Part shown: positions 26,181 through 35,772 of the stretch, piece by piece
Layout of the letters: the number at the start of each line of letters is the position of its first letter
Numbering within the stretch: position 1 is the first letter of the stretch
DNA from: Clostridia bacterium
GTDB taxonomy: Bacteria; Bacillota; DTU086
Assembly (NCBI GenBank): GCA_012523575.1
Contig: JAAYIF010000022.1
Span: forward strand, 1 to 58,118
Direction of reading: 5' to 3'
Length of the DNA: 58,118 bases
The notes under the pieces: model-generated
Database searches by the model: none
What the model saw: the letters and a program-made list of their open reading frames with translations, nothing else
Told to the model about the DNA's origin: nothing
Program-made: the position numbers and the translations under genes

Positions 26181-26780
26181 TTATTCCCCCTTCCAGCTTT
26201 TTATAATGCGGTGAGGACGGCATTTCTCGGCCATATAAATGCTTTTTATTTTTTCCACTGCATCGGGGATGGAATCATTAACCACAACGTAATCATATTC
26301 AAAAATATATTTAAACTCCTCCTGGAAATTTTCCAATCTCTTCTTAACAGAATCGGGGTTTTCCGTACCCCTTTTAAGGATTCTTTTTCTTAGTTCTTCC
26401 CTGCTGGGCGGAAGAATAAAAACAAAGACTCCTTCTTTAAACTTTTCTTTAATCTGCATTGCACCCTGGGTATCTATTTCCAGAACCAAATCCCTGCCCT
26501 TTTCCAGGGCATTTTTCAGCTCACTCCAGGGGGTTCCATAATAATGACCGTAAACTTGAGCCCACTCAACAAACTCATTTCTTTTAACCCTTTCCAAAAA
26601 CTCTTCTCTGCTCACAAAAAAATAATCCTTCCCGTCAACCTCTCCCTTCCTGGGCTCTCGGGTGGTCATGGATACGGATATACTAAGATCCTTTACCTCT
26701 TCCAGCAGAGCTTTGCACAAAGTCCCTTTACCAACCCCCGATGGGCCCGATATAACCAATAAAACTCCGCTAAAACTCAT
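26181..26780 (-). CDS. gmk: Gmk, guanylate kinase
   Basis: Gmk phosphorylates GMP to GDP with ATP. The 199 residues carry the P-loop GPSGVGKGTL near residue 11, STMTTREPRKGEVDGKDYFFVS as the GMP-binding region (SMTTREPR), the EWAQVYGHYYGTP segment and DTQGA. ATG at 26780 follows AAGG. It lies in the remA-gmk-rpoZ unit. Confidence 0.97.
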   Translation of the reverse strand: MSFSGVLLVISGPSGVGKGTLCKALLEEVKDLSISVSMTTREPRKGEVDGKDYFFVSREEFLERVKRNEFVEWAQVYGHYYGTPWSELKNALEKGRDLVLEIDTQGAMQIKEKFKEGVFVFILPPSREELRKRILKRGTENPDSVKKRLENFQEEFKYIFEYDYVVVNDSIPDAVEKIKSIYMAEKCRPHRIIKSWKGE

Positions 26781-26792
26781 GTAACCTTTCCC

Positions 26793-27071
26793 CTAATTTG
26801 CATTCTCTTCTGATGAATTCTGGGTATTTTCCTTACTTGTCAAACGATGGGCAACGGTTTCAGGCTGTACCGCGGACAAAATTATGTGATCACTATCCAT
26901 TATAACCACAGCACGAGTTCTTCTTCCGTAGGTGGCATCAATAAGCATACCCTGATCCCTGGCTTCTTGAATAATTCTTTTAATGGGCGCTGATTCAGGG
27001 CTTACAATGGCCACAATTCTGTTTGCCGATACAATGTTTCCAAATCCGATATTTATAAGCTTGATATCCAA
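26793..27071 (-). CDS. remA: RemA-like regulator (DUF370)
   Basis: A 92-residue small protein of the RemA/YlzA family. In Bacillus subtilis RemA activates biofilm matrix and osmoprotection genes; in other Clostridia the family is widespread and less studied. The sequence shows the conserved [25 protein letters not shown] and [15 protein letters not shown]. The start is TTG at 27071 with AGGAGGG. It lies between yicC and gmk, the same order as in Bacillus. Confidence 0.93.
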   Translation of the reverse strand: MDIKLINIGFGNIVSANRIVAIVSPESAPIKRIIQEARDQGMLIDATYGRRTRAVVIMDSDHIILSAVQPETVAHRLTSKENTQNSSEENAN

Positions 27072-27122
27072 AATTAACCCTCCTAATTTTTATTTTTTTC
27101 TTTAATAAAGAAATTAGGTGGT

Positions 27123-28004
27123 TCATTCCACATTTTGAACCTGCTCACGCATTTTTTCTATTTCGCCCTTCACCTCCACCACATAGTAGGAAATTGTACT
27201 ATCTTGGCTTTTTGAGGATATGGTATTGATTTCACGGTGCATTTCCTGAAGAATAAAATCCAGCTTTCTTCCCACGGGTTCTGCTTTATTCAGGTTTTCC
27301 CTTATTTGTTCCACATGACTTTTCAGCCTGGTTATCTCTTCACTAATGTCAATTTTTTCAGCAAAAACAGCCACTTCGGTGAGCAGTCGATTTTCATCAA
27401 CCTCTATTTGATTACCGGTGATTTCCTTTATCCTTTGATACAGCTTGTCCTCATATGATTTTACTACCTCAGGATGTTTCTTTTCAATTTCTTCTATCAT
27501 GTTAAGTATGTTATCATTTCTTTTTTCCAGATCAGCCTTAAGATTAGCTCCTTCCTTCCGGCGCATTTCCACAAGCTGTAAAAGGGCTTCTTCCAGGGGA
27601 ATCAGTACATATTTCCATATTTCTTCTTGGTCCGGGGCCGGTTCTTCAAGGCTTAATACCCCTTCAAGCCTGGACAGCTCATATATGCTAATTTGAGGTG
27701 AAATATCTAGAAAATTCGCTAATTCTTTCAAGGATTTATAATAATCCATCGCTAATTCTTTGTCAACCTTAACCTTATAGCCGGAGCCGCCCGTTTCCTC
27801 AATTCCTATCCATGCCTCAACCCGTCCCCTGTGGATTTCCCTTTGAACCACTTCTTTAAAATTTTTTTCCAAAAAAGAGTATTTCTTTGGAAGCCGCACA
27901 TTTATTTCTAAAAAGCGGCTGTTCACCGTTTTCATTTCCACGGTAATTTTATAGTCCAAATTATCGTATTGTGACCTTCCATATCCGGTCATACTCCGCA
28001 GCAT
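27123..28004 (-). CDS. yicC: YicC family endoribonuclease
   Basis: A 293-residue protein of the YicC family, reported as an endoribonuclease in enteric bacteria (formerly called stress-induced protein). It begins SMTGYGRSQ, has an N-terminal YicC-like domain with VEMKTVNSRFLEINVRLP, and the C-terminal DUF1732 region with EEITRLKSHVEQIR and GRKLDFILQEMHREINTISSKSQD, which has the conserved acidic and His-Arg residues. The long alpha-helical middle is typical. It lies first in the yicC-remA-gmk-rpoZ set. Confidence 0.93.
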   Translation of the reverse strand: MLRSMTGYGRSQYDNLDYKITVEMKTVNSRFLEINVRLPKKYSFLEKNFKEVVQREIHRGRVEAWIGIEETGGSGYKVKVDKELAMDYYKSLKELANFLDISPQISIYELSRLEGVLSLEEPAPDQEEIWKYVLIPLEEALLQLVEMRRKEGANLKADLEKRNDNILNMIEEIEKKHPEVVKSYEDKLYQRIKEITGNQIEVDENRLLTEVAVFAEKIDISEEITRLKSHVEQIRENLNKAEPVGRKLDFILQEMHREINTISSKSQDSTISYYVVEVKGEIEKMREQVQNVE

Positions 28005-28387
28005 TATCTTAACCCTTCCTTTGGAGAAATTTAAAAACCTTACGCATATTTTTATGACTTTTGCCAGCTTATCTTTACTTTAATTTAAAGTATAAGCTCA
28101 TAGTTCTTGAGCTTCCAGGCAAAAACCTCCTCCGCAGGGCCAGTCATATATTAATCCCAACACCAACCCTTTTTATTTAACTAATTTATATTTTAACTTA
28201 AAATGTCAAGGCAGCAATGAACATACCTCGAAAGACCCTCATTTTCTTCTATGTGTTCTCTCCATATTCCTGCCTTTGCAACGGCTACCTCGGCAACTTC
28301 CCTGGATCAAGCGTTTTTATTTGAAAGCTCCCCTCTCCCATGCTATACTTGCTAAAGAATGTAAATTAAACATTGGGTGAAAGTATC
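28005..28387. other. Divergent intergenic region, yicC and rqcH
   Basis: This 383-base gap serves two divergent genes. Nearest rqcH is a promoter at 28321-28349. For yicC, TATACT on the minus strand (28090-28095 region) has only a weak -35. A TTGACA on the minus strand (28204-28209) has a poor partner. I see no further gene or repeat. Confidence 0.6.
28321..28349 (+). promoter_or_regulatory. Sigma-A type promoter for rqcH
   Basis: TTGAAA (28321-28326), 17-base spacer, TATACT (28344-28349), about 40 bases before the start codon. Confidence 0.75.
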
Positions 28388-30157
28388 ATGTCGTTGGACG
28401 GACTAACACTGGCAGCGGTAAAAAAAGAGCTTGAAGATCTCCTTTTAGGAAGCAGGATAAATAAAATCTACCAACCGGGGAAAAAAACTGTGCTCTTAAA
28501 TCTCCGTAAGGAAAAATCGAAGACTTACAACCTTTTGATTTCCGCGGAGGCGGATTCCCCAAGGATTCATCTGATAAGTTCCAAAACCCCAAATCCTTCG
28601 CAGCCTCCGTCCTTCTGTATGTCCCTGAGAAAACACTTAGAAGGCAAACAGTTTAAGGAAATAAAGCAACCCCAGTGGGAAAGGGTTTTAATTTTTCATT
28701 TTAGTGGGTTTAGCGAAGGGGGAATTCCTGAAGAAAAGCTGATGATCTGTGAAATTATGGGGAAGCACAGCAACATTATCCTGCTGAACAGCGAAGAAAT
28801 TATCTTGGACGCAGCCGTTAAATACTCCCACGCAGTAAGCTCCCACAGGGAGGTACTGCCGGGAAAACCTTATATTCCACCCCCGGATCAGGGTAAGGTA
28901 AACCCTGAAAGCCTGAATGAAGATCATTTTTTCCGGCTGATTTTTGAAGGAGATATTGACCACAAATTAACCGACATATTACTTAAAAGAATAATGGGTA
29001 TGGGACCCCAAACCTGCAGGGAAATAGTAATCAGAGCTGGGCTTGAGCCGGAAATTACCCTCAATGAGTGCGGGGAATACGAAATAAGCAAAATCTGGCA
29101 ACAGTTCAATGAAATATTAAAGTATATAAAAACCAATAATCTGAAGCCAACCCTGGTATATGACCCCTTAGAGGAAAAATATATCTCCTTTGCACCTTTT
29201 GATTTAAAACAGTATTCAGGGTACAAGAAAAGCTACTTTAATACAATGAATGAAGCTTTGGAAGTCTTTTTTGAATCAAAACAATACCTGCAGAAATTTA
29301 AAGAACTTGAAAACAGGCTTTTAAAAATAATTCGCAGAGAAATTAAAAGATGTGCCAATAAGATTGGTGAACATGAACTGGAATTGAAGGAGGCGGAAGA
29401 TGCTGAAAAATTTAAAATTGCCGGGGAAATCATTACAGCAAATATTTTCAGAATTTCCAAAGGAGATAAAGTTCTCACAGCCCAAAATTTTTATGACCCC
29501 CAGGGAAGGGATATTAATATAGACCTGGATCCCCGGCTTACGCCTTCCCAGAATGCCCAAAGGTATTTTAAAAAATACCGCAAGGCGCTGGTAAAAAGAA
29601 AAAAAATTTTAGAACAGCTGGATATAACCCGGGGGGAACTTATGTATCTGGAAAGTGTAATGGCTTCCATTGAACAGGCAGATACTCTTGAAGACCTTGA
29701 AGAGATTAGGGAGGAGCTGACCAAAGAAAAATATATCTCCCCTTCCCAGGTCCGGCAACGCAAGGAAAAAACCAAACCGGAAATCCTTACCTATCGCTCT
29801 TCCGATGGTTTTGATATTCTTGTGGGGAAAAACAACAGACAGAATGATTTCCTTACCTTTAAAGCAGCCAAAGATGAAGACTTATGGCTTCATACCAAAG
29901 AAATACCCGGCGCCCATGTTATTGTAAAAAGAAAAGATAAAGGGGAAATCCCTCCCCAAACCATTGTTGAAGCGGCCATGGTTGCCGCTTATTACAGCCG
30001 GGGCAAAAATTCTGCCAATGTACCCGTTGATTATACCTACAGAAAAAATGTGCGAAAACCCAAAGGGGCCAGGCCCGGAATGGTTATTTATGAAAACCAT
30101 AAAACCATCAGCGTTACTCCGGACCCGGAAAAAATAAAACAACTTCAAAGGATTTAA
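28388..30157 (+). CDS. rqcH: RqcH (Rqc2/NEMF homologue), ribosome rescue
   Basis: RqcH binds stalled 50S subunits and adds C-terminal alanine tails that mark broken peptides for degradation. The protein of about 589 residues has an N-terminal NFACT-N region (SLDGLTLAAVKKEL to about 200), a HhH region, a long coiled coil (about 270-420) and the C-terminal NFACT-R domain, with DLWLHTKEIPGAHVIVK and KNVRKPKGARPG. It is often annotated fibronectin-binding protein. ATG at 28388 is preferred to TTG at 28373. It is alone on the plus strand, and its stop overlaps that of pyrC. Confidence 0.93.
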   Translation: MSLDGLTLAAVKKELEDLLLGSRINKIYQPGKKTVLLNLRKEKSKTYNLLISAEADSPRIHLISSKTPNPSQPPSFCMSLRKHLEGKQFKEIKQPQWERVLIFHFSGFSEGGIPEEKLMICEIMGKHSNIILLNSEEIILDAAVKYSHAVSSHREVLPGKPYIPPPDQGKVNPESLNEDHFFRLIFEGDIDHKLTDILLKRIMGMGPQTCREIVIRAGLEPEITLNECGEYEISKIWQQFNEILKYIKTNNLKPTLVYDPLEEKYISFAPFDLKQYSGYKKSYFNTMNEALEVFFESKQYLQKFKELENRLLKIIRREIKRCANKIGEHELELKEAEDAEKFKIAGEIITANIFRISKGDKVLTAQNFYDPQGRDINIDLDPRLTPSQNAQRYFKKYRKALVKRKKILEQLDITRGELMYLESVMASIEQADTLEDLEEIREELTKEKYISPSQVRQRKEKTKPEILTYRSSDGFDILVGKNNRQNDFLTFKAAKDEDLWLHTKEIPGAHVIVKRKDKGEIPPQTIVEAAMVAAYYSRGKNSANVPVDYTYRKNVRKPKGARPGMVIYENHKTISVTPDPEKIKQLQRI

Positions 30158-31440
30158 TTATCAGAAAAAATGCTGTGGGTGATTTTACCCCCGCATATGG
30201 TTAAAACGGGCCACCCTTTAAGTTCCATACCTTTAAAGGGTGTATTTTTCCCTTTGGATTTAAAGCTCGCAGGATCTACGATTCTGCTGTTATTGGGATC
30301 TATGACCGTAATGTCCGCCCGGCTGCCCTTGGCTATTCCTGAAAGGGGCACCTTCAGTATATCCGCCGGAGCTTTGGTGAGCTTTTTTAAAGCTTCCGTC
30401 CATGACAGAATTCCCTTATCAATTAATCCGCTCACTACGAGAGGAACCATGGTTTCCAGTCCTGAAATACCAAAGGGAGCATTGTCATATTCCAAACTTT
30501 TTGCCTCCACTGTGTGGGGCGCGTGGTCAGAGGCTATGACATCTATGGTACCATCCGCAAGGCCCTCAATTAATGCCTCCACATCCTTAATTGTTCTGAG
30601 GGGCGGGTTAACCTTTGTATTGGTATCGTAATCCTTAACCCACTCCTCGGTAAGGGTAAAATGATGGGGTGCCGCTTCGCAGGTAACCTTAACCCCCCGC
30701 TGTTTGGCTTCCCTTATTAAACGAACGCTGCCCGCTGTGCTCACATGGGCAATATGAAGCCTTGCCCCCGTCAATTCCGCAAGAATTATATCCCTGGTCA
30801 CCATGATTTCCTCTGCTGCACCGGGAATACCCCTTAACCCCAGCTCTGTGGAAATCAATCCCTCATTAACAACACCCCCTGAGCTGAGGGAAGGATCCTC
30901 ACAGTGGGAAATTACAGGAATATCAAAGGCCTTTGCGTACTGCATGGCTTTGCGCATTAAAGATGAATCAGCGACGGGTTTTCCGTCATCGGATATGGCA
31001 ACAATTCCCGCTTCCACCATAAACCCTATTTCAGCAAGTTCTTTCCCCTTCTGCCCCTTTGATATACAGCCGATGGGTAAGACCCCGCAGCTTCCCACCT
31101 GATGAGCTCTGCTCAATATGGCTCTGACCACTGCTGCATTGTCCACCGGGGGATCGGTATTGGGCATGCACGCCACCTTTGTAAAACCGCCGGAGGCCGC
31201 TGCGGCGGTGCCGCTTTCAATATCTTCCTGGGCTTCATACCCCGGTTCCCTTAAATGCACATGCATATCCAATAATCCCGGTGATACAATACACCCTTCG
31301 GCTTGGATAACCTTCGCCTGGAAAGCTTCGATATTTTCTCCCACTTCCTTTATTCTTCCGTCCTCAATTAAAATATCCCCCACCATATCCAGTTCATTTA
31401 TGGGATCTATGATTCTGCCTTTTTTAATTAGCACCTTCAC
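30154..31440 (-). CDS. pyrC: PyrC, dihydroorotase
   Basis: PyrC closes carbamoyl aspartate to dihydroorotate. It is a zinc amidohydrolase of about 428 residues: [10 protein letters not shown] near residue 57 (first His pair), a mid-domain [21 protein letters not shown] and [10 protein letters not shown] with the catalytic Asp. The best start is GTG at 31440, which lies inside the end of pyrB (overlap 17 bases) after GGGGGTG; a longer ORF to 31497 would have a poor hydrophobic leader. It is translationally coupled to pyrB. Confidence 0.95.
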   Translation of the reverse strand: MKVLIKKGRIIDPINELDMVGDILIEDGRIKEVGENIEAFQAKVIQAEGCIVSPGLLDMHVHLREPGYEAQEDIESGTAAAASGGFTKVACMPNTDPPVDNAAVVRAILSRAHQVGSCGVLPIGCISKGQKGKELAEIGFMVEAGIVAISDDGKPVADSSLMRKAMQYAKAFDIPVISHCEDPSLSSGGVVNEGLISTELGLRGIPGAAEEIMVTRDIILAELTGARLHIAHVSTAGSVRLIREAKQRGVKVTCEAAPHHFTLTEEWVKDYDTNTKVNPPLRTIKDVEALIEGLADGTIDVIASDHAPHTVEAKSLEYDNAPFGISGLETMVPLVVSGLIDKGILSWTEALKKLTKAPADILKVPLSGIAKGSRADITVIDPNNSRIVDPASFKSKGKNTPFKGMELKGWPVLTICGGKITHSIFSDN

Positions 31441-32371
31441 CTTTGGCACCCCCCTGCAGCAGTAGATACAGCAGAGCCATGCGGACAGCCACCCCATTGG
31501 TAACTTGCTCTTCTATGGCAGCACAGCTGCTCTCAATAACTTCCGAGGTAATCTCCACTCCCCTGTTAACAGGGCCGGGGTGAATTACCAGTACATCTTC
31601 CTTTGCCCCTTTCAGTTTTTCCCTGTCTATGCCGTAAATTTTCGCGTACTCCCTCAGTGAAGGGAAAAACCCTTTATCCTGTCTTTCCCTCTGTATTCGA
31701 AGAACGTTAATCACATCGGCCCCCTCCACCGCTTCTTCCACTGAGGAGCAGACCCGAACTCCCAGATCCGAAATATTGGGCGGTATTAGGGGCATGGGTC
31801 CGCATACCCTTATGTTCGCTCCCATTTTTTTAAGGCCCCAGATATTTGAGCGGGCAACGCGGCTGTGAAGAATATCCCCGATAATGGCCACTTCCAAGCC
31901 CTCAATGCGTCCCTTTTTTTCCTTGATGGTGAACATATCTAAAAGGGCCTGTGTGGGATGTTCGTGCATTCCGTCCCCGGCATTGATAACGGATGCCGAT
32001 ATTTCTTCAGCTAGCATATGGGGCGCACCGGAACAGCTATGCCTTATAACCACAAGATCAATGCCCATGGCTTCAATGGTCCTTCCCGTATCCCGCAAAG
32101 TTTCTCCCTTAACAACGCTGCTGGTGCTTGTTGATATATTAACGGTATCCGCACTCATATACTTTCCCGCCAGTTCAAAGGAAGTTCTGGTTCTGGTACT
32201 GGGCTCATAAAACAGGCATACCATTGATTTTCCCCTTAAAGTGGGGACCTTCTTTATGTCCCGAAAAAGTATTTCTTTCATCGCTTCAGCAGTGCTCAGG
32301 ATAAGCTCGATTTCCTCTTTAGAAATATCCTTTAGTCCTAAAAGATCCTTAGAGGAAAGCACATAATTCAT
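31424..32371 (-). CDS. pyrB: PyrB, aspartate carbamoyltransferase
   Basis: PyrB makes carbamoyl aspartate. The 315 residues have [15 protein letters not shown] (carbamoyl-phosphate site, about 55), HPTQALLD, and the aspartate loop near [10 protein letters not shown], with a C-terminal HPGPVNRG. No regulatory subunit gene pyrI is present, as in Bacillus. The ATG at 32371 lies directly after GGGG, so a GTG at codon 4 may be the true start. It is controlled by an attenuator at 32396-32500. Confidence 0.95.
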   Translation of the reverse strand: MNYVLSSKDLLGLKDISKEEIELILSTAEAMKEILFRDIKKVPTLRGKSMVCLFYEPSTRTRTSFELAGKYMSADTVNISTSTSSVVKGETLRDTGRTIEAMGIDLVVIRHSCSGAPHMLAEEISASVINAGDGMHEHPTQALLDMFTIKEKKGRIEGLEVAIIGDILHSRVARSNIWGLKKMGANIRVCGPMPLIPPNISDLGVRVCSSVEEAVEGADVINVLRIQRERQDKGFFPSLREYAKIYGIDREKLKGAKEDVLVIHPGPVNRGVEITSEVIESSCAAIEEQVTNGVAVRMALLYLLLQGGAKGEGAN

Positions 32372-32395
32372 CCCCTTTTTTACTAATAAATTACC

Positions 32396-32500
32396 CCAAA
32401 AAGAAAACCTCCCTTACCTAAGGCCAATAAGGGAGGCTGTCAAACCAAAAAAAACCTTACCTTCCCACCAATCCCTTATCAGCCTCACTGGACCGATTTA
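32396..32500 (-). promoter_or_regulatory. PyrR-dependent attenuator before pyrB
   Basis: On the minus strand a PyrR-type loop TCCAGTGAGGCT (32481-32492) matches the known Firmicutes consensus. A terminator follows: CCTCCCTTA (32428-32436) and TAAGGGAGG (32408-32416), then TTTTCTTTTT. With UMP or UTP bound, PyrR favours the terminator. Confidence 0.9.
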
Positions 32501-32505
32501 AAGGG

Positions 32506-33063
32506 TCAGGGCTCATCGGGAATTTTCTCATGTATTAGTACCTCATCAACACCGTCTATTTCCTTAACTTTAACGGAAATTACCTCATTTCTGGAAGTGG
32601 GTACATTTTTCCCTACATAATCAGCCCTTATGGGAATTTCCCGGTGCCCCCTATCAATTAGCACCGCCAGCTGCACAGCGCTGGGTCTTCCAAAATCCAT
32701 GAGGGCATCTAATGCAGCTCTAACAGTCCTTCCCGTATACAAAACATCATCCACCAAAACTACCCGCTTGCCTTCAATGGAAAAATTAATTTCGCTTTTG
32801 TTCACTTCTGGACTGCAGTTTTTAGCTTCCAGGTCATCCCGGTACATGGTAATGTCCAGTATCCCCAAAGGTATCTTAACTCCCTCAATGAGTTCTATAT
32901 GTTCCCTAAGCCGTTCTGCCATGGGAACCCCCCGTCTCTTTATCCCCACCAAAACCAAATTTTCCATATCCGGGTTCTTTTCCAATATCTCATGGGCAAT
33001 GCGCCTGAGGGTCCTTGCCATCTTCTCCGCAGTCATGATTCTGGCCTTTTCCTTCAGTGCCAC
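32506..33063 (-). CDS. pyrR: PyrR, pyrimidine attenuation regulator / uracil phosphoribosyltransferase
   Basis: PyrR senses UMP and binds the pyr mRNA, and has weak uracil phosphoribosyltransferase activity. The protein of about 185 residues has [15 protein letters not shown], and the PRPP motif [21 protein letters not shown] as [12 protein letters not shown] (about 105-120). GTG at 33063 fits a GGGGGTGA site better than ATG at 33078. It lies first in pyrR-pyrB-pyrC, between two attenuators. Downstream pyr genes of other operons (carAB, pyrK, pyrD, pyrF, pyrE) are not in the window. Confidence 0.94.
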   Translation of the reverse strand: MALKEKARIMTAEKMARTLRRIAHEILEKNPDMENLVLVGIKRRGVPMAERLREHIELIEGVKIPLGILDITMYRDDLEAKNCSPEVNKSEINFSIEGKRVVLVDDVLYTGRTVRAALDALMDFGRPSAVQLAVLIDRGHREIPIRADYVGKNVPTSRNEVISVKVKEIDGVDEVLIHEKIPDEP

Positions 33064-33085
33064 CCATCTCACCCCCATTGGGACA

Positions 33086-33215
33086 CAAAAAAACCACCTG
33101 CACGTCCAGCAGGCGGATTCGTTTTACAGCGAGCTAAAACCATTCACGAAAACATCGCCTAATATATAGCAATATATGCACCAATAACCTTGCGGCCTCG
33201 CTGGACCGGCTTAAA
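33086..33215 (-). promoter_or_regulatory. PyrR-dependent attenuator before pyrR
   Basis: On the minus strand the PyrR loop TCCAGCGAGGCC (33194-33205) precedes a terminator stem CCGCCTGC/GCAGGTGG (33094-33116) with seven T residues (33086-33093). It matches the second attenuator in design, so the operon is controlled twice. Confidence 0.88.
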
Positions 33216-33239
33216 GGTTCTTTTTAACTTCTATAGGAG

Positions 33240-33266
33240 CGTATAATATTTTTCCCAATTTGTCAA
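33240..33266 (-). promoter_or_regulatory. Probable pyr operon promoter
   Basis: On the minus strand TTGACA (33261-33266), spacer 15, TATACG (33240-33245). The hexamers are good, the spacer is short. Confidence 0.55.
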
Positions 33267-33274
33267 CCGCTTTA

Positions 33275-34651
33275 TTACACTGCCCCCATGGCAGAACCAC
33301 TTTCTCCCCATCCAGGAACCTTTGCCAGGGCCTTTGCCATTTTGGGATTATTCTGCAGCTCTTTCTGGAACTCTTCGTATCTCATTTCATTGCGGTAATT
33401 GGGGTCCTGGAAGGAATAGGTAAAATTGGTGTAAACATCATACCGTTTTTCACAAAGGGCAACAACGTCTTCCACGAGAACCAGCTCTTCATCGGTGGGT
33501 ATGGCGAAAATTTTAACCTTTGAACCAGGCCCGGTTATATCAAACTCAGCATTTCTGCTTTTGGCCAGCTCATTTTTCTCAGGGTCAAAGATTATTCCCA
33601 TACACTCCAGCCCTTCCATGGCCTTTGCCCTAATAACCGAGGACATTTCTCCCACTCCGGCGGTCCATACAATGGCATCCACTCTTCCCAGAGCAGCTGT
33701 ATAGGAACCAATGTATTTCTTAATCCTATAAGCCTCCATTTCCACCGCCAACCTGCATCTTTCATCCCCTTCTTCCATTGACTTTAATACATCCCGGCGG
33801 TCCGTATACTTTCCTGTGATTCCCAAAATTCCGCTTTTCTTATTTAAGATATCATAAACTTCCCTGGGTGACAGCTGTTCTTCTTTCATCATGTATAGGG
33901 CAATGGCCGTGTCATGATCCCCAGCCCGGGTACCCATTATAAGTCCTTCCATGGGAGTTAAGCCCATGCTGGTGTCAAAGCAAACACCGTTTTTAACAGC
34001 TGTAATGCTGACTCCGTGGCCCACATGAAGGGTAATAACATTAACCTCCGAAGGATCCTTACCCAAAAGCACCGCTGCTCTTCGGGACACATACAGGTGT
34101 GAAGTACCGTGAAAACCATAGCGGCGTATTTTGTGCTTCTCATACCACTCATAGGGTAGTGCATACAAAAATTGAGGAGGTTTCATGGTTTGATGAAAAG
34201 CCGTATCCACTACAACGACGTTTACAACCCCGGGAATGAGCTTTTGAACGGCTCTTATCCCCATAATGTGATAGGGGTTGTGCAGCGGGGCCAATTCCTG
34301 TATTTCCAAAATTGATTCTATAACTTCCTCATCTACAATCACGGATTTTGTAAATTTTTCCCCTCCGTGGACAACGCGGTGGCCAACGGCATCTATCTCT
34401 TTTATGCTTTTCAGCACACCATGTTCCTGGTCAACCAGAATATCAAAGACACACTGGATCGCCTCTTGATGCGTTGGGCAGCCGAACTCCTTTTTAAACG
34501 TATCCCGGCCCAATACATCATGCTGAAGGGTGCAGATACCGGTGCAACCTATTTTATCCACAAGTCCCTTACACATTATTTGCTTTTTATCCCAATCGTA
34601 AACCATATATTTAACCGATGAGCTTCCGCAGTTTAAGGTCAAAATTTTCAT
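33275..34651 (-). CDS. ackA: AckA-like acetate kinase with C-terminal extension
   Basis: An acetate/propionate kinase-family enzyme that makes ATP from acetyl phosphate. It has NCGSSSVKY (1-15), HRVVHGG, RYGFHGTSH, DTSMGLTPMEGLIMGTRAGDHD and TAGVGE. Two points are odd. The usual HLGNGAS nucleotide-site motif reads HVGHGVS, replacing a residue that is normally Asn. The protein runs to 458 residues, about 60 beyond the usual end near PTDEELV; the extension is charged and aromatic, with NFTYSFQDPNYRNEMRYEEF. It lies after pta with a 65-base gap, so its role in acetate formation is likely. Whether the substrate is acetate or another short acid is not shown. Confidence 0.88.
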   Translation of the reverse strand: MKILTLNCGSSSVKYMVYDWDKKQIMCKGLVDKIGCTGICTLQHDVLGRDTFKKEFGCPTHQEAIQCVFDILVDQEHGVLKSIKEIDAVGHRVVHGGEKFTKSVIVDEEVIESILEIQELAPLHNPYHIMGIRAVQKLIPGVVNVVVVDTAFHQTMKPPQFLYALPYEWYEKHKIRRYGFHGTSHLYVSRRAAVLLGKDPSEVNVITLHVGHGVSITAVKNGVCFDTSMGLTPMEGLIMGTRAGDHDTAIALYMMKEEQLSPREVYDILNKKSGILGITGKYTDRRDVLKSMEEGDERCRLAVEMEAYRIKKYIGSYTAALGRVDAIVWTAGVGEMSSVIRAKAMEGLECMGIIFDPEKNELAKSRNAEFDITGPGSKVKIFAIPTDEELVLVEDVVALCEKRYDVYTNFTYSFQDPNYRNEMRYEEFQKELQNNPKMAKALAKVPGWGESGSAMGAV

Positions 34652-34716
34652 TTTCAGCCCCCCATTTTCTCCCTTAAAGGCCGCTTCATTCTCCTCATAA
34701 TTTAAACTCTATACCA

Positions 34717-35757
34717 TTACTTGATTACCTTATCGTATGGTATCTGAGCTTTTACCGCGACAACTGCCGCAACATTAACAATATCCTCGGGCTTACAGCC
34801 CCTTGAAAGATCATTAACGGGCCTGCTTAAACCCTGAATCAGCGGGCCGTACGCTTCAGCCCCGGCCAAACGCTCTGTCAGTTTATAAGCTATGTTTCCG
34901 CTGTTGAGATCCGGGAAAATCAGCACATTTGCTCTGCCCGCAACGGAGCTTCCCGGTGCTTTCTTTTTGCCGACTTCGGGTATAATGGCAGCATCCACCT
35001 GCAGCTCTCCGTCAATGCTGAGATCAGGACGTTTTTCGTTGGCAATTTTTGTGGCTTCAATTACCTTATCCACTATGGGGTGGTTGGCGCTTCCCTTGGT
35101 GGAAAAGGACAGCATAGCACAGTATGGTTCAATGCCGAAAATATTTTTCATGGTCAGACAGGTTGTTATGGCAATATCAGCCAGCTCCTCGGCATTGGGG
35201 TCAGGAACTCCCCCGCTGTCCGCATAAAGGAAAAAGCCGCCTTCACCATATGGACAGTCAGGAACAATCATGGCAAAATATGCTGATGCTATGGATATTC
35301 CCGGTGCCGTTTTAACTATTTGGAATGCAGGCCTCAGAACATCTGCCGTGGTATGGCTGGCACCGGCAACCATACCGTCTGCATCCTCAAACTTTACCAT
35401 TGCTGCTCCAAAATATAGGTAATCATTTTCCAGAAGATTCCGGGCTTCTTCCAGGGAAGGAATCTTTCCCTTTCTAAGCTCATAAACCCTTTGGGCATAG
35501 TTTTCAAGCTTATCAGATGTCTTGGGATCTATAATTTCAAAATTATTAAGATCTACCCCGGCTTCTTTCGCTTTTTTATGTACCTCATCTTCGCTGCCAA
35601 TTAATATCACCTGGGCCAGCCGGGCATCTTTAATCATTTCTGCAGCTTTAAGAACTCTCTCATCCTCGGTCTCCGGAAGCACGATCCTCTTTTGAGCTTC
35701 CCGTGCTTTTTCCCAGATACGTTCCATTACCGGATGCTTGGGTTCCGCCATTGACAT
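34717..35757 (-). CDS. pta: Pta, phosphate acetyltransferase
   Basis: Pta makes acetyl phosphate from acetyl-CoA, the step before AckA. This short type I form has about 346 residues and only the catalytic domain, without the regulatory N-terminal domain of enteric forms. Signatures are RIVLPETEDERVLKAAE near the start, FEDADGMVAGASHTTADVLRPAFQ, and CPYGEGGFFLYADSGG with MLSFSTKGSANHP. ATG at 35757 fits the GGAGGG site better than GTG at 35772. It is read before ackA. Confidence 0.95.
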   Translation of the reverse strand: MSMAEPKHPVMERIWEKAREAQKRIVLPETEDERVLKAAEMIKDARLAQVILIGSEDEVHKKAKEAGVDLNNFEIIDPKTSDKLENYAQRVYELRKGKIPSLEEARNLLENDYLYFGAAMVKFEDADGMVAGASHTTADVLRPAFQIVKTAPGISIASAYFAMIVPDCPYGEGGFFLYADSGGVPDPNAEELADIAITTCLTMKNIFGIEPYCAMLSFSTKGSANHPIVDKVIEATKIANEKRPDLSIDGELQVDAAIIPEVGKKKAPGSSVAGRANVLIFPDLNSGNIAYKLTERLAGAEAYGPLIQGLSRPVNDLSRGCKPEDIVNVAAVVAVKAQIPYDKVIK

Positions 35758-35772
35758 TTCCTTTCCCTCCAC

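Noticed and set aside
33275..34651. AckA extension as a frameshift artefact
   Set aside because: The frame is open and continuous with no shift, and the extension has balanced, protein-like composition, so it is probably real.
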